Shown here piece after piece: positions 7,847-16,957 of a stretch of 64,000 nt of DNA (position 1 is its first letter; the number at the start of each line of letters is the position of its first letter). The notes under the pieces were generated by a model that was not told the origin of the DNA, ran no database searches, and saw only the letters and a list, made by a program, of their open reading frames with translations. The position numbers and the translations under genes are program-made. Source of the DNA: Bacteroidota bacterium (GTDB taxonomy: Bacteria; Bacteroidota; Bacteroidia; B-17B0; Aurantibacillaceae); the NCBI GenBank assembly GCA_016702705.1, contig JADJDM010000023.1, positions 37,074 through 101,073 of the forward strand, read 5' to 3'.

Positions 7847-10800
7847 ATGTTCAAATTTCGTTATCAACTAGTGCCTACTTTGTTTTTGGTATGCACCTCA
7901 TTTATACTTTCAGCACAAAAAAAATACAATTCCTTATTTTGGGAAATATCAGGTAATGGTTTAAGCAAGCCTAGTTACTTGTATGGAACCATGCATGTTA
8001 GCAATAAAGTTGCATTTCATTTAAGTGATTCGTTTTTTATTGCAATAAAAAATGTGGATGTAGTTGCTTTAGAAAGCAATCCTGAAAACTGGATGAAGGA
8101 ATTATACGATGAACCTCAAAATGAAATGAGTATTTCTAAAAATCTTCCGCAAAATGCGAGTTCGTTTTATAAGAATGGCTTTTACCTTAATATTCCCGAA
8201 AATAAAGATTTAAAAGGTGTTTTAAAATACTACCCTCAAATTGTAAATAATTTGCTTTACAGAAAAAGAGAAGGACAAGATAATTTTGAAGAGAATACGT
8301 ATTTAGATTTGTTCATCATGCAAAGCGGTCGCAAATACGGAAAAGAAATTGCAAGTTTAGAAAACTATAAACATTCTCAAATGCTTGTTGATAAAGCAAG
8401 TGAAAGCATTGATGAAAATGAGGAAGATCAAATATCATGGAGCAAAAAGAGTAAGATTTTAAAAGGAATGACCTACTCTGATATTGTTGAAGATGCTTAT
8501 CGCAAAGGTGATTTGGACTTTATGGATTCGATTGCTAAGGTATTTTATCCATCTAAAAACTATAATAAATATATGCTCGAAATTCGTAATGAAATTATGG
8601 TGAAAGGCATGGATAGCATTATGAAACAAAAAAGATTGTTTACTGGTGTTGGAGCTGCTCATTTACCTGGAGATAAAGGTGTAATTAATATGCTAATTAA
8701 ACTTGGGTATAAAGTACGACCGATATTTTTAAACAGTGAACTAGAAAGCAAGTATAAAGAAGAAGTGGAGAAAATAAATTTCCCTGTTGCAGTTTCAACT
8801 TACAGCGACCCAGATAGTTTGTTTAGCGTTGAAGTGCCAGGTAAAATGCATGAAATAGCAAGAACAAAATCTTACAAATACTATTTTTATCCCGATATGG
8901 TGAATGGATGTTTTTATATGATAATGACCGTTCAAAACTACAGTGCTTTGCTTGGTCAAAAACCAAGTGATTACGCCAAAAAATTGGATTCTTTATTGTT
9001 TGAAAACATACCGGGTAAAATAAATAAGAAAACTTCTTTTACAACAAGCAACGGCTTAACTGGATATCTAATAGAAAATACCACAAAACGCGGTGATCAA
9101 CAGTATTATAAAATCATTTTCTCACCTACACAACTTATTATTGCTAAGGTAAATGGAAATGCAGAATACGCTAAAGGTGCTGAAGCACAGCGTTTTTTAA
9201 ATTCACTTAAAATTAACGACCAAAGAAGTAAAACTTTTGTACAACATAATTTTAATACTATTGGCGCCTCTGTTTACATGCCAAAGCACTTACAAATGCA
9301 AACAGCAAAAGATTTAGGCTATCGGACTTTTGCCAATTACATAGCTTTGGGCTTAGATGAAAACAATAAACAATATGCTTTTTTACGCTCGGTTTATTTA
9401 GATTTTAAATATTTAGAAGAAGATACATTTGAGTTAAATGTATTGGCCGAAAATTTTTGTAAGGAGCAAGACATGAAATTAGTTTCTAAAAAACTAGTTT
9501 TAACCAAGGACAAAAATGCTTTCTTAACTTTTACAGCAAGCTATGGTAAGAATGAGTTTTATGGAAAAATTGTAACGGCACAACCATATTACTACATGAT
9601 GCTTACCAATGCCAAAGATAAAAACTCAGAAAAGTTTTTTAATTCGCTTTCATTAAGCAATCCTACTTATACTCAGGAATTTGAAAAATACACGGATAGT
9701 ACTCTCTACTTTAACGTAAACACTTTAAAATTAGCAAACAATGAGAAGAAGTTTTTAATGCCGTATGAAGCTCCTAAACCAAAACCAAACAAAAAAGAAC
9801 CAGAAGCGAAAAATTATTACTTCTCTAGAACTCATTATTTTCAAGCAGTAGAGAGCAATGAATGTGTAATGGTAGAAGCCAATTGGTTTCCAAAATATAG
9901 CAATGCTGAAAGTGTGGATACGTTTTGGGTTAGAAGAGCAAGAAAATATGGTAATGGAAATGATTTGTTTTGAAAAACAAAACTAAGTAAAACCAAAGAT
10001 TATCATGAAGCATATTATACTTATACAGATACGAATACGAATCAATTAATTAACATGCGTGTGATTTTAAAAAACGAATTGATTTATATTTTAAGAGCAA
10101 ATACAGATAGCACACGACAACACGGGAAATTTACTTCTGAATTTTTCGTTCATTTACACCAAGCGATACCGCCATTGGTAGTGGAATTTTGAATCGAAAG
10201 CAAATGTGTTTTTTAAAGACCTTTTATAGTAAAGATAAAGCAACTAGCTTAAGTGCAAAGGAAGCAATAGAAAATAGAGACGTAGACTTTTAGCAAAGGA
10301 TGATACTATTATTTTAAGAAACATTAAAGCTCCTGAATTTCATGAATTAAGCTTAAGTGCAAAAGCTAACATTATTAGAGAATTAGGATTAAGCAAACGA
10401 AAAGAAATTAGCGATGACCTAAAAAAATTATTTGAAACATACACCGATTCAACCGACATACAATTGGTTATATTGCAAACCTTAGCCGGATTAAAAACGG
10501 AAGCCTCAACAAAAGTTTATTGGACTTGCTTATAAATGATACTCCACCGCTTTACGACAAAGAAGGCGCAATGGATATCCTTTATCCATATTTTGACTCC
10601 TTACAATTAACTAAACATTTATTTCCACGATTACTTGATTTAACAAGGTATTCAGAATATAAAAACGCCATACACAAATTATTAGCATTTGCCGTTTCAG
10701 AAAAATAATTGACAAAGATGTTTACGCATCATACAAACCATTTTTATACAAAGAGTGTAAAGATGAGTTAAAACGACAATTTAGTGCGGATAAAGAAGAG

Positions 10801-11506
10801 ACCAACTACAGTCGTTATGTTGATAATGGAATGTATGAAGACAGTAAAAGGAACCGGCAGAAAAGATGTATTTATATCTGCCAACGAACAAAGCCAAAAG
10901 TACTTTGGTAATCCTGATTTATATGCTTTATGTATGTTAATTCATCCGTTTAAAGACGAAAACATAGCGAAACAATTGCTTGATAAAATGACTAGAATAA
11001 ACAATAGTCGTACTAAAGCAACGCTTATTTCTTATTTATTAAGTGAGAACTATACTTTCCCTGATTCAGTTTTAAATTCATTGGCCGAATCAAACGAGTC
11101 GAGAACATACTGGTACAAACGTTTGGTGAAGTATGAAAAAGAAAGTTTGTTTACTAAAAAACATTTAAACCAAAAAGATTTTGCTTATGCCTTATTATTC
11201 GGAAACATGAAATTGGACGTGAAAGAAGACACTATTGTTTTTATGGAACGAAAAAAAATAAGCATTAAAAACAATAGTGGTTATGCTTATTTTACAAAGC
11301 TAAATTTAAAGATGATAATAATTACTCTATTTATGTTACAGGCTTACTTCCAATAGATGAGAAAAAAAGTAATTACAGCCGAAAACATTGGAACCGAACG
11401 TAAAGAAATAGAAAAAGGTGATAAGGAAAAAGAACTTATAGATGAAATGCTACAATCTATTAGAATGACTGGAAGAAAAAGGTTTAGTAGTGGGTCTTAC
11501 TATTAA
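7847..11506 (+). pseudogene. TraB/GumN family protein with extended C-terminus, broken by several frameshifts
   Basis: The first 708 codons (to 9973) are intact: a signal peptide (to about residue 23), the TraB/GumN N-terminal motif SYLYGTMHVS (GTMH at 47-50) and the C-terminal motif FTGVGAAHLPGDKG. TraB/Tiki domains are metalloprotease-like; the substrate of bacterial members is mostly unknown. After the stop at 9973 the coding sense continues in changing frames to a TAA at 11504-11506: KTKDYHEAYYTYTDT (about 9990), LAKDDTIILRNIKAPEF (about 10300), LLINDTPPLYDKEGAMDIL (10520) and FISANEQSQKYFGNPDLYAL (10880), ending in SGSYY. Rejoined, this would be about 1200 aa with a helical C-terminal half, the length I would expect for long Bacteroidota TraB proteins. 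At least six indels fall in 1.5 kb; they may be sequencing errors. Confidence 0.8.
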
Positions 11507-11721
11507 GATTTAATACTAAGCGCTCCAGATGGGCATTTACTAACTGTTTCCATAATTTCTTTACTGCTAGCGTTTTCCCATTTGCACCAAGGTTGCTCTT
11601 TTGGTTTAAACACTTTGGATAAATTTTTAACGCAATTGGCAGAGTGAGAACATTTAGATGATTGCCACACAACGGTTACTTCCCCGTTTGTGTATTCCTT
11701 TTTTAAATTAGCTAAGTCCAT
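11503..11721 (-). CDS. (4Fe-4S) mono-cluster domain protein, YjdI-like
   Basis: A 72-aa protein of the divergent mono-cluster ferredoxin family (Fer4_19, E. coli YjdI). Cysteines lie in SSKCSHSANCVKN, PWCKW and SKCPSGALSI, the last being the typical ferredoxin tail C-P-x-GA. Its likely role is as a small electron carrier or Fe-S-binding protein of unknown partner. It lies 14 bp downstream of a YjdJ-like GNAT gene; yjdI and yjdJ are also neighbours in E. coli, which supports both calls. Its stop overlaps the stop of the TraB-like gene (TTAA at 11503-11506). Confidence 0.88.
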   Translation of the reverse strand: MDLANLKKEYTNGEVTVVWQSSKCSHSANCVKNLSKVFKPKEQPWCKWENASSKEIMETVSKCPSGALSIKS

Positions 11722-11735
11722 AATTTTATTTTTAA

Positions 11736-12013
11736 TTATAATACATCTATATATTCAGGAGTTTTATCAAACACACTTTTTGCAAAAGGACATAATGGAA
11801 TTATTTTTATTCCTTTACTTCTTGCAAACTTAACCGCCTCAGCCAGCATTAATTTACCTGCACCTTTGCCTTTAAGTATTTCCCCTACTCCAGTGTGGTC
11901 AATAATAATTCTATCAGTTCCTGCCCATACATAAGTCATTTCGGCAACCGACTTGCCATTTACTTCAATGTAAAAGGCTCCTTTTCTCCGTTATCGTTGT
12001 GTTTTATTTCCAT
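11736..12013 (-). pseudogene. YjdJ-like GNAT N-acetyltransferase, one frameshift near the N-terminus
   Basis: The last 67 codons read MTYVWAGTDRIIIDHTGVGE, then GKGAGKLMLAEAVKFARSKG and PLCPFAKSVFDKTPEY, the signature of the small CG-type acetyltransferases (Acetyltransf_CG, YjdJ). The upstream frame begins at an ATG at 12013 (MEIKHNDNGE) and joins as KGAFYIEVNGKSVAEM only if one A is added to the run near 11983-11986. The rejoined protein would be 92 aa, normal for the family. It pairs with the YjdI-like gene 14 bp downstream. Homopolymer error and real lesion cannot be told apart here. Confidence 0.8.
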
Positions 12014-12241
12014 TGATAGGTTATTTTAAAGGTTAACGTTTTGCAGTTCTGAGATGGGCGGGTTTTGAAAACTCAACTGTCTACACCGACAAAAGGTTAT
12101 TTAAAGATACAAAAGTTTCTGTTACAACGTCCGTCCGCTTGCCAGTAGGTTCTGCTACTAAGTCTTAGGGGTGCACACAGCTAACATCTTGCTTAAGTGT
12201 ACGCCTTACTTTTCAAGTATAATTATCTATATTTGTATTCG

Positions 12242-12516
12242 ATGATGGATGTTGATAAAATAGTTTTAGGAGTTTTATTGTTGTCAGTAATTTTGTCCTT
12301 TGCATTTACGAAGTTTAAAGGCAGTATAAGTCGCGTTTTGTTCGTTAACCTCATTAGTTACCCAATAGCGTCGATTGTCGCAATTATTATTTTGAGTTTT
12401 TTTGTCGAGAAAAATTTTATTTTGGCGATAGGAATTGATTTTGGCATTCGTTGCTAATTGTCGTGCCCGTAACTTTGATAATATTTGGCCTGAGTTATAT
12501 TATTAAACATTATTAA
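12242..12516 (+). pseudogene. Small three-helix membrane protein, frameshifted near the C-terminus
   Basis: From tandem ATGs at 12242 and 12245 the frame encodes DKIVLGVLLLSVILSFAFT, a loop KFKGSISRV, LISYPIASIVAIIILSFF and a third hydrophobic stretch, then stops at 12457. The +1 frame continues LLIVVPVTLIIFGLSYIIK and stops at 12514-12516, so one indel at about 12445-12455 would give a protein of about 90 aa with three or four TM helices. No family is recognised. It sits between two cassette-like spacers and is an accessory gene by context. Confidence 0.55.
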
Positions 12517-12548
12517 GGTCGGTATATCTCGTCCGCAACCTATCCGTG

Positions 12549-12671
12549 GTAACGGTTCGGGGCTTGCCGTAGTGGGGTTTTCTAGCACAATACTCTGACA
12601 AGCCGAATGTTCAAAATTAAGCACAAATTTTCATACGAAGAACTTCCCCCCATTGCGCCAAACCTTGTTAC
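12549..12671. repeat. Imperfect long palindrome, cassette-boundary-like spacer
   Basis: The spacer between the membrane protein and the ABC-F gene begins GTAACGGTTCGGGGCTTG and ends, on the other strand, GTAACAAGGTTTGGCGCAAT; the two ends pair imperfectly over about 35 nt, with bulges. A nested pair TTCGG(GG)CTTG / CAAGCCGAA lies at 12556-12607. The base composition is more GC-rich than the surroundings. The bulged, folded layout recalls attC-like recombination sites, but no integrase is in the window and the assignment is inference. Confidence 0.4.
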
Positions 12672-14268
12672 TGGCTGTATTTTTTGTCAAGTTCAATTGT
12701 CCGTTCTATGTTTATTTGTGTCAAAAATGTTTCATCGTGCGATACAACAATTATTGTCCCTTGATATTCATTTATTGCTGCCGTTAGTATTTCAACATTC
12801 TGAATGTCTAAATTATTTGTTGGTTCGTCAAAAATAATAATATCTGGCGACTTGCTGTTAATTGTCAAACAGCAAAGCAACAAACGCATTCTTTCGCCAC
12901 CACTCAAAGCACTGCAAGATTTATCCCAATCTTTTTTGTAAACAAAAAGCGGTTTGAGCGGATTTGATTTCGTGTTCTTGCAATGCGGAAACATTGAATT
13001 GTTCGGTTTGTTCGTAAACTTTTAGTTTGTTGTCAAGCAAAGAATAGTCTTGGTCAATGTAAACCGCTTTGTTGTCTGCTCGGTAAATTGTTTCCCGTTT
13101 GTGGTCTAATGTCGCCCAAAATGAGTTTTATCAAAGTCGTCTTTCCCGAACCATTTTGTCCTTTCAATGCAATGCGTTCGCCACTTGTAATTTGGAAATT
13201 CAAGTTCTCTGTCCAAAGTGGTTGAGTGGTATAAGCAAAATTGAGGTTTGTTGCCGTGAACAAAATTTTTCCTTTGTGTAAAGCTGAATTGTCAAAACCG
13301 AACTTCATTTTGTCAATGTCGGGCAACGAAGAACGAAGTTCTTGTAACTCTTGTGAAATGCCACCGATTTTTTCTGTATGAACACTTTTCAATTTTGATG
13401 TGCTATTTTCTGCGTTGTTTCGCAAAGTATTCATCATTATTCGGGCAACGCCCGCTTTTCTTGTTTGCCTCTTCCACGACTATCTAATTTTTGCCGTCGT
13501 TCCAAAGTTTCCCGTTCTTTTTCTTTGGCTTTTCGCAGTTCTTTTCTTTGCTTTGAATGTCTTGAAAACTTAAAGCGTTGTTTTCAATTTGTCTTTGCTC
13601 TTTTGTAAAAGTCGTAATTACCGCCATAAACTTTAACTCCGTGTTTGCTTAATTCGCAAATTGTGTCCAACAAGTTTAGTAATTTTCTGTCGTGGCTAAC
13701 ATAAATCAATGTGCTTTTGTGGACTTAATGAAGCTATACAAAAGTTGTCTGCCCGAAACGTCTAAATGATTGCTTGGCTCGTCCAACAAAACAATTCGGG
13801 TTGATGAATAGAAATCCCCGCCAAAAAAACTTTTGTTTTCTGCCCTCCGCTTAATGTTTCCATTTTTTGTGATAAGTCCAAATTGTCTAATTGCCAATAG
13901 CTCAGTGCTTCTTTGCAACGGTCTTCTATTGTCCAATCGTCATTGAGCAAATTGAAATTTTCATCGCTTGTGTTTCCGTTCAAAATTTCTTTCAAAGCGT
14001 TCAATTTTTCTTCAATTCGCAATGCTTGTGTTATTGTCAAATGATTGAATTGTCCGAAAATTTGCGGAACATAATACGGCTCTGCGTCAATGTTTATTTG
14101 TCCGCTTGAAGGTTGAAGTTCGCTTGCAATAATTTTGCAAGGTAGTTTCCCTACCCGTTGTTGCCTATTAAAGCTGTCTTTTTCGTGATTGTTTACTGTC
14201 AGATTGATGTCGCTAAACAGTAAATCTTTGCTTGGGTGTGTATATGAAATGTTTTGTAAAATCAACAT
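12668..14268 (-). pseudogene. ABC-F family ATP-binding protein, broken by several frameshifts
   Basis: Two fused ABC ATPase domains without membrane segments, as in ABC-F translation factors and ribosome-protection resistance proteins. Visible in order: MLILQNISYTHPSKDLLFSD; a damaged first Walker A (14150-14170); first signature LSGGQKTKVFLAG; Walker B IVLLDEPSNHLD; a charged linker (KAKEKERETLERRQKLDSRG); second Walker A GQNGSGKTTLIKL; signature LSGGERMRLLL; Walker B IIIFDEPTNNLD; and switch His in VVSHDETF. The pieces lie in changing frames, with breaks near 14160, 13800, 13710, 13500, 13090 and 12980. Rejoined length is about 530 aa. Whether it gave antibiotic tolerance or had a housekeeping role cannot be decided. 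It lies in a cassette-like accessory patch. Confidence 0.85.
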
Positions 14269-14299
14269 AATTTCTTTCGTTAAAGATGAAACAATACAG

Positions 14300-14447
14300 C
14301 AACCGCTTTGCGGTTGTTGTTCTGATATGTCTGAAAGAAATTATTTTTTACATTGGTCTTCTTAATTTGTGTCGGGCTTCGTTTGCCGGCGCCTTTAACT
14401 TGTTTATACCCGCCATAAAATGGCGCCTATACACCCAAATTCGGGTG
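14300..14447 (-). promoter_or_regulatory. Hairpin-rich leader upstream of the ABC-F gene
   Basis: Three perfect short hairpins precede the ABC-F start (14268) on its strand: CAACCGC/GCGGTTG with a 3-nt loop at 14300-14316, CGCCAT/ATGGCG at 14411-14425 and CACCC/GGGTG at 14432-14447. Many ABC-F resistance genes are controlled by attenuation in a structured leader, so a regulatory role is plausible; alternatively these hairpins belong to the cassette-like spacer. I found no convincing leader peptide. Confidence 0.35.
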
Positions 14448-14499
14448 GCTTCCTGCCATAAGGTGTCGGATATTCATACCAAATATACTAAATTCCCAT

Positions 14500-15661
14500 T
14501 TATTTATTCATCTTCAAATAAGTAGAAATACCATAATGGTCTGTTATAGTTTCTTCTTGCCTTTTGTAGTTGTAAGCAGTCATACTTGGGTCGTGCAATA
14601 TATAATCTATACGCATTGCTGGTATTTTACCTGCGTAGGTAGAGCCTATTCCGTTACCGCTTTCTTTAAAACTATCGTATAAATTTCCTTTTACTTTTTT
14701 GTAAGCAAAGGAAGATGGTGTATCGTTAAAATCGCCACACACAATAACTTTATACTTGCATGTTTTAATGTGCTCGGCAACAATACTTGCTTGCTTAGCT
14801 CGTATTAAAAACGCACGTTTTAATAAACGAAGAATGTTTTTAGAGCCTTCAATGTCCTCTGTTTCGTTTTGCTCAATTACATCGCTAATAAATTTGTAAT
14901 CCTTTTTTCCAAAATGCAAGGATGCTAAATGAATATTGTAAATACGTACAGTATCCTTATCAATAAGCATATCGGTGTAGATACAAGTGTTGTTCCACTT
15001 GGTATTAAAATCAATGGCACCTTTTCTTACAATTGGATATTTGGTAAAGGTGGCAACACCCCAATGGTCAAACTTACGCATGGTTGTGGTGTACTCAATG
15101 AGCATACTTTGTTTTTAAAAATTTGGTAAGTGTATCGGTATTATTAAAATCTCCAGGCTCTTCGGAGGTGTAGTACTCTTGTAAACATAAAATATCTGGA
15201 TTCTCTTCAGCCAAATCATTAAAAATAATAGCTCTTGATTGTGCGTTTTTACTCCAATTATACAAATCAAACAACATACAATTATAACTCATGATTTTAA
15301 CATCCTTATTATTGGGCTTTTCGCCTGTAGCTGAAATTTGAAAAAAGGAGAACAAGGAATTCCAGCCAATACCAATAATAAATAATGACCATAATGCAAT
15401 TGGCTTCCATTGCAAAAGCCAGTATAAAACAAAAAACAAATTAAGAAGTAATAGTACTGGATACGCAATTCCAAAAAAGGACATCAACCAAAAGGTAATG
15501 GGATTAATATAACCAGCGCAATACGATAATAACAAACACAAAATAGCTAAGTAATTACACCATAGCATAAACTTGTTGAACCAAGAAAGCTCTCTACGTT
15601 TTTTATATACAACCCATTCGCGCAACTCGGCAAATGAGATATTTTTCTTAAATATTATCAC
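14500..15661 (-). pseudogene. Membrane-anchored endonuclease/exonuclease/phosphatase family protein, one frameshift
   Basis: Two overlapping frames (15661-15095 and 15105-14500) form one EEP-family protein of about 385 aa. The N-terminal part has three hydrophobic segments (FMLWCNYLAILCLLLSYCAG, ITFWLMSFFGIAYPVLLLLN, ALWSLFIIGIGWNSLF). The EEP domain follows with KIMSYN, catalytic Glu in ILCLQEYY, GDFNDTPSSF, RIDYIL and TDHYGI. The frames meet at an A5 run near 15117 (FLKTK to MLIEYTTTMRKFDHWG), so one indel explains the split. Start is GTG, 12 bp after the GlmU-like stop, so the two are probably co-transcribed. The substrate is unknown; nucleic acid, phosphoinositide and sphingomyelin hydrolases share this fold. 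Confidence 0.85.
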
Positions 15662-15672
15662 TCAGTCCCCTC

Positions 15673-16872
15673 TTAATAATCTTCCTTAACTCTTTTTAAT
15701 TTCGAGAGTTTATGTATTTGTGTTAGTATTTTTTTGTCCTCATCCGTTAATGGAATATTTCTTCGTGCCATTACTTTTTCGGCAACGCTTAATGCTTTTT
15801 CCAATTTGTAATCTACAAACTCCTCTGCCCCGCCCCAACTAAATGAACGAATAAAGTTAATTGGAAAATCACCTCCAAAAATATTTGCATTTACACCTAC
15901 AACAGTTCCTGTATTAAACATGGTATTAATTCCACACTTACTATGGTCACCCATAAACAAACCACAAAATTGTAAGCCTGTATCAATCATTTCTTGCTGC
16001 GCATAGTTCCACAACTTTACATTGCCATAGTTGTTTTTAAGATTAGAGTTGTTGGTATCTGCTCCTAAATTACACCACTCGCCCAGCACAGAGTTACCTA
16101 AGAAACCATCGTGTGCCTTACTACTATAACCAAAAATAACCGAGTTATTTACTTCTCCACCAACTTTACTATAAGGCCCTAATGTTGTTGCACCGTATAT
16201 TTTAGCTCCCATTTTTAGTTCTGCATGTTCGCCCATTGCAAATGGGCCACGAATTAAACAGCCTTCCATTATAACGGCATCTTTTCCAATATAAACATTT
16301 CCGTTATTTGTATTTATTATTGCCGCTTCTACAGAAGCTCCTTTTTCAATAAATATTTTTCCTTTACCAATATGTTTATTTGATTTACTAAGCGGGGCAG
16401 ATTTTTTACCTTTTGTTACTAGATCAAAATCAGCTTCAATTGCTTCTGCATTTTTAGAGAAAATATCCCAAATAAAATTTACAATTAAAGGATTTGCTTT
16501 TGATTCTTTAAACTTAAACTTAGGGTCTGATTTTTCGGGATCAAAATATTCTCCTTTTCCAGTATTTGCTGCAACAACTGTTTTGTTCGACAGTAATACT
16601 TCGTTTTCTTTTAAAGAATTAATTTCCTTAACCAAAATTGCATTTGGACAAACCCTTCCATTAAGCCAAATATTGGGTTTTGATTTTGCGAATTTCTTCG
16701 GGAACTTTCCTTGGAGGTATTCTTCTGTTTGAAAAGAAACAACAGATTTTAATTGTTTCTCCCATTTTTCGGTAATCTTAAGTATTCCAATTCTGATTTC
16801 AGAAACGGGACGAGTGTAGGTAAAAGGCATTAGCTCTTTTCTACTGTGATCTTCAAATAAGATATAGTTCAT
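15673..16872 (-). CDS. GlmU-like sugar nucleotidyltransferase/acetyltransferase of Bacteroidota
   Basis: A 399-aa protein of the divergent Bacteroidota GlmU type (TIGR03991). The N-terminus MNYILFEDHSRKELMPFTYT followed by RPVSEIRIGILKITEKW is diagnostic of this group. The C-terminal half is a left-handed beta-helix of hexapeptide repeats (GKGKIFIEKGASVEAA, GNVYIGKDAVIMEGCLIRG, GEHAELKMGAKIYG). The family is inferred to supply UDP-GlcNAc for cell-wall and LPS synthesis, combining uridylyl- and acetyl-transfer; this is by homology, not proven here. It is followed 12 bp later by the EEP gene. Confidence 0.93.
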   Translation of the reverse strand: MNYILFEDHSRKELMPFTYTRPVSEIRIGILKITEKWEKQLKSVVSFQTEEYLQGKFPKKFAKSKPNIWLNGRVCPNAILVKEINSLKENEVLLSNKTVVAANTGKGEYFDPEKSDPKFKFKESKANPLIVNFIWDIFSKNAEAIEADFDLVTKGKKSAPLSKSNKHIGKGKIFIEKGASVEAAIINTNNGNVYIGKDAVIMEGCLIRGPFAMGEHAELKMGAKIYGATTLGPYSKVGGEVNNSVIFGYSSKAHDGFLGNSVLGEWCNLGADTNNSNLKNNYGNVKLWNYAQQEMIDTGLQFCGLFMGDHSKCGINTMFNTGTVVGVNANIFGGDFPINFIRSFSWGGAEEFVDYKLEKALSVAEKVMARRNIPLTDEDKKILTQIHKLSKLKRVKEDY

Positions 16873-16957
16873 ACCTAGTAATTTTGTTTAAATGTGCGGA
16901 TTATTTCGTTTCAAAACAATAAGATTTATCCTTTTTTTGTTAAAATTATGCTGATAA

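Noticed and set aside
7847..11506. Programmed frameshifting in the TraB-like gene
   Set aside because: There are too many breaks (six or more), with no conserved slippery site plus structure at each.
12014..14499. A true integron
   Set aside because: No integrase gene, and the spacers only resemble attC by folding; I list them as cassette-like.
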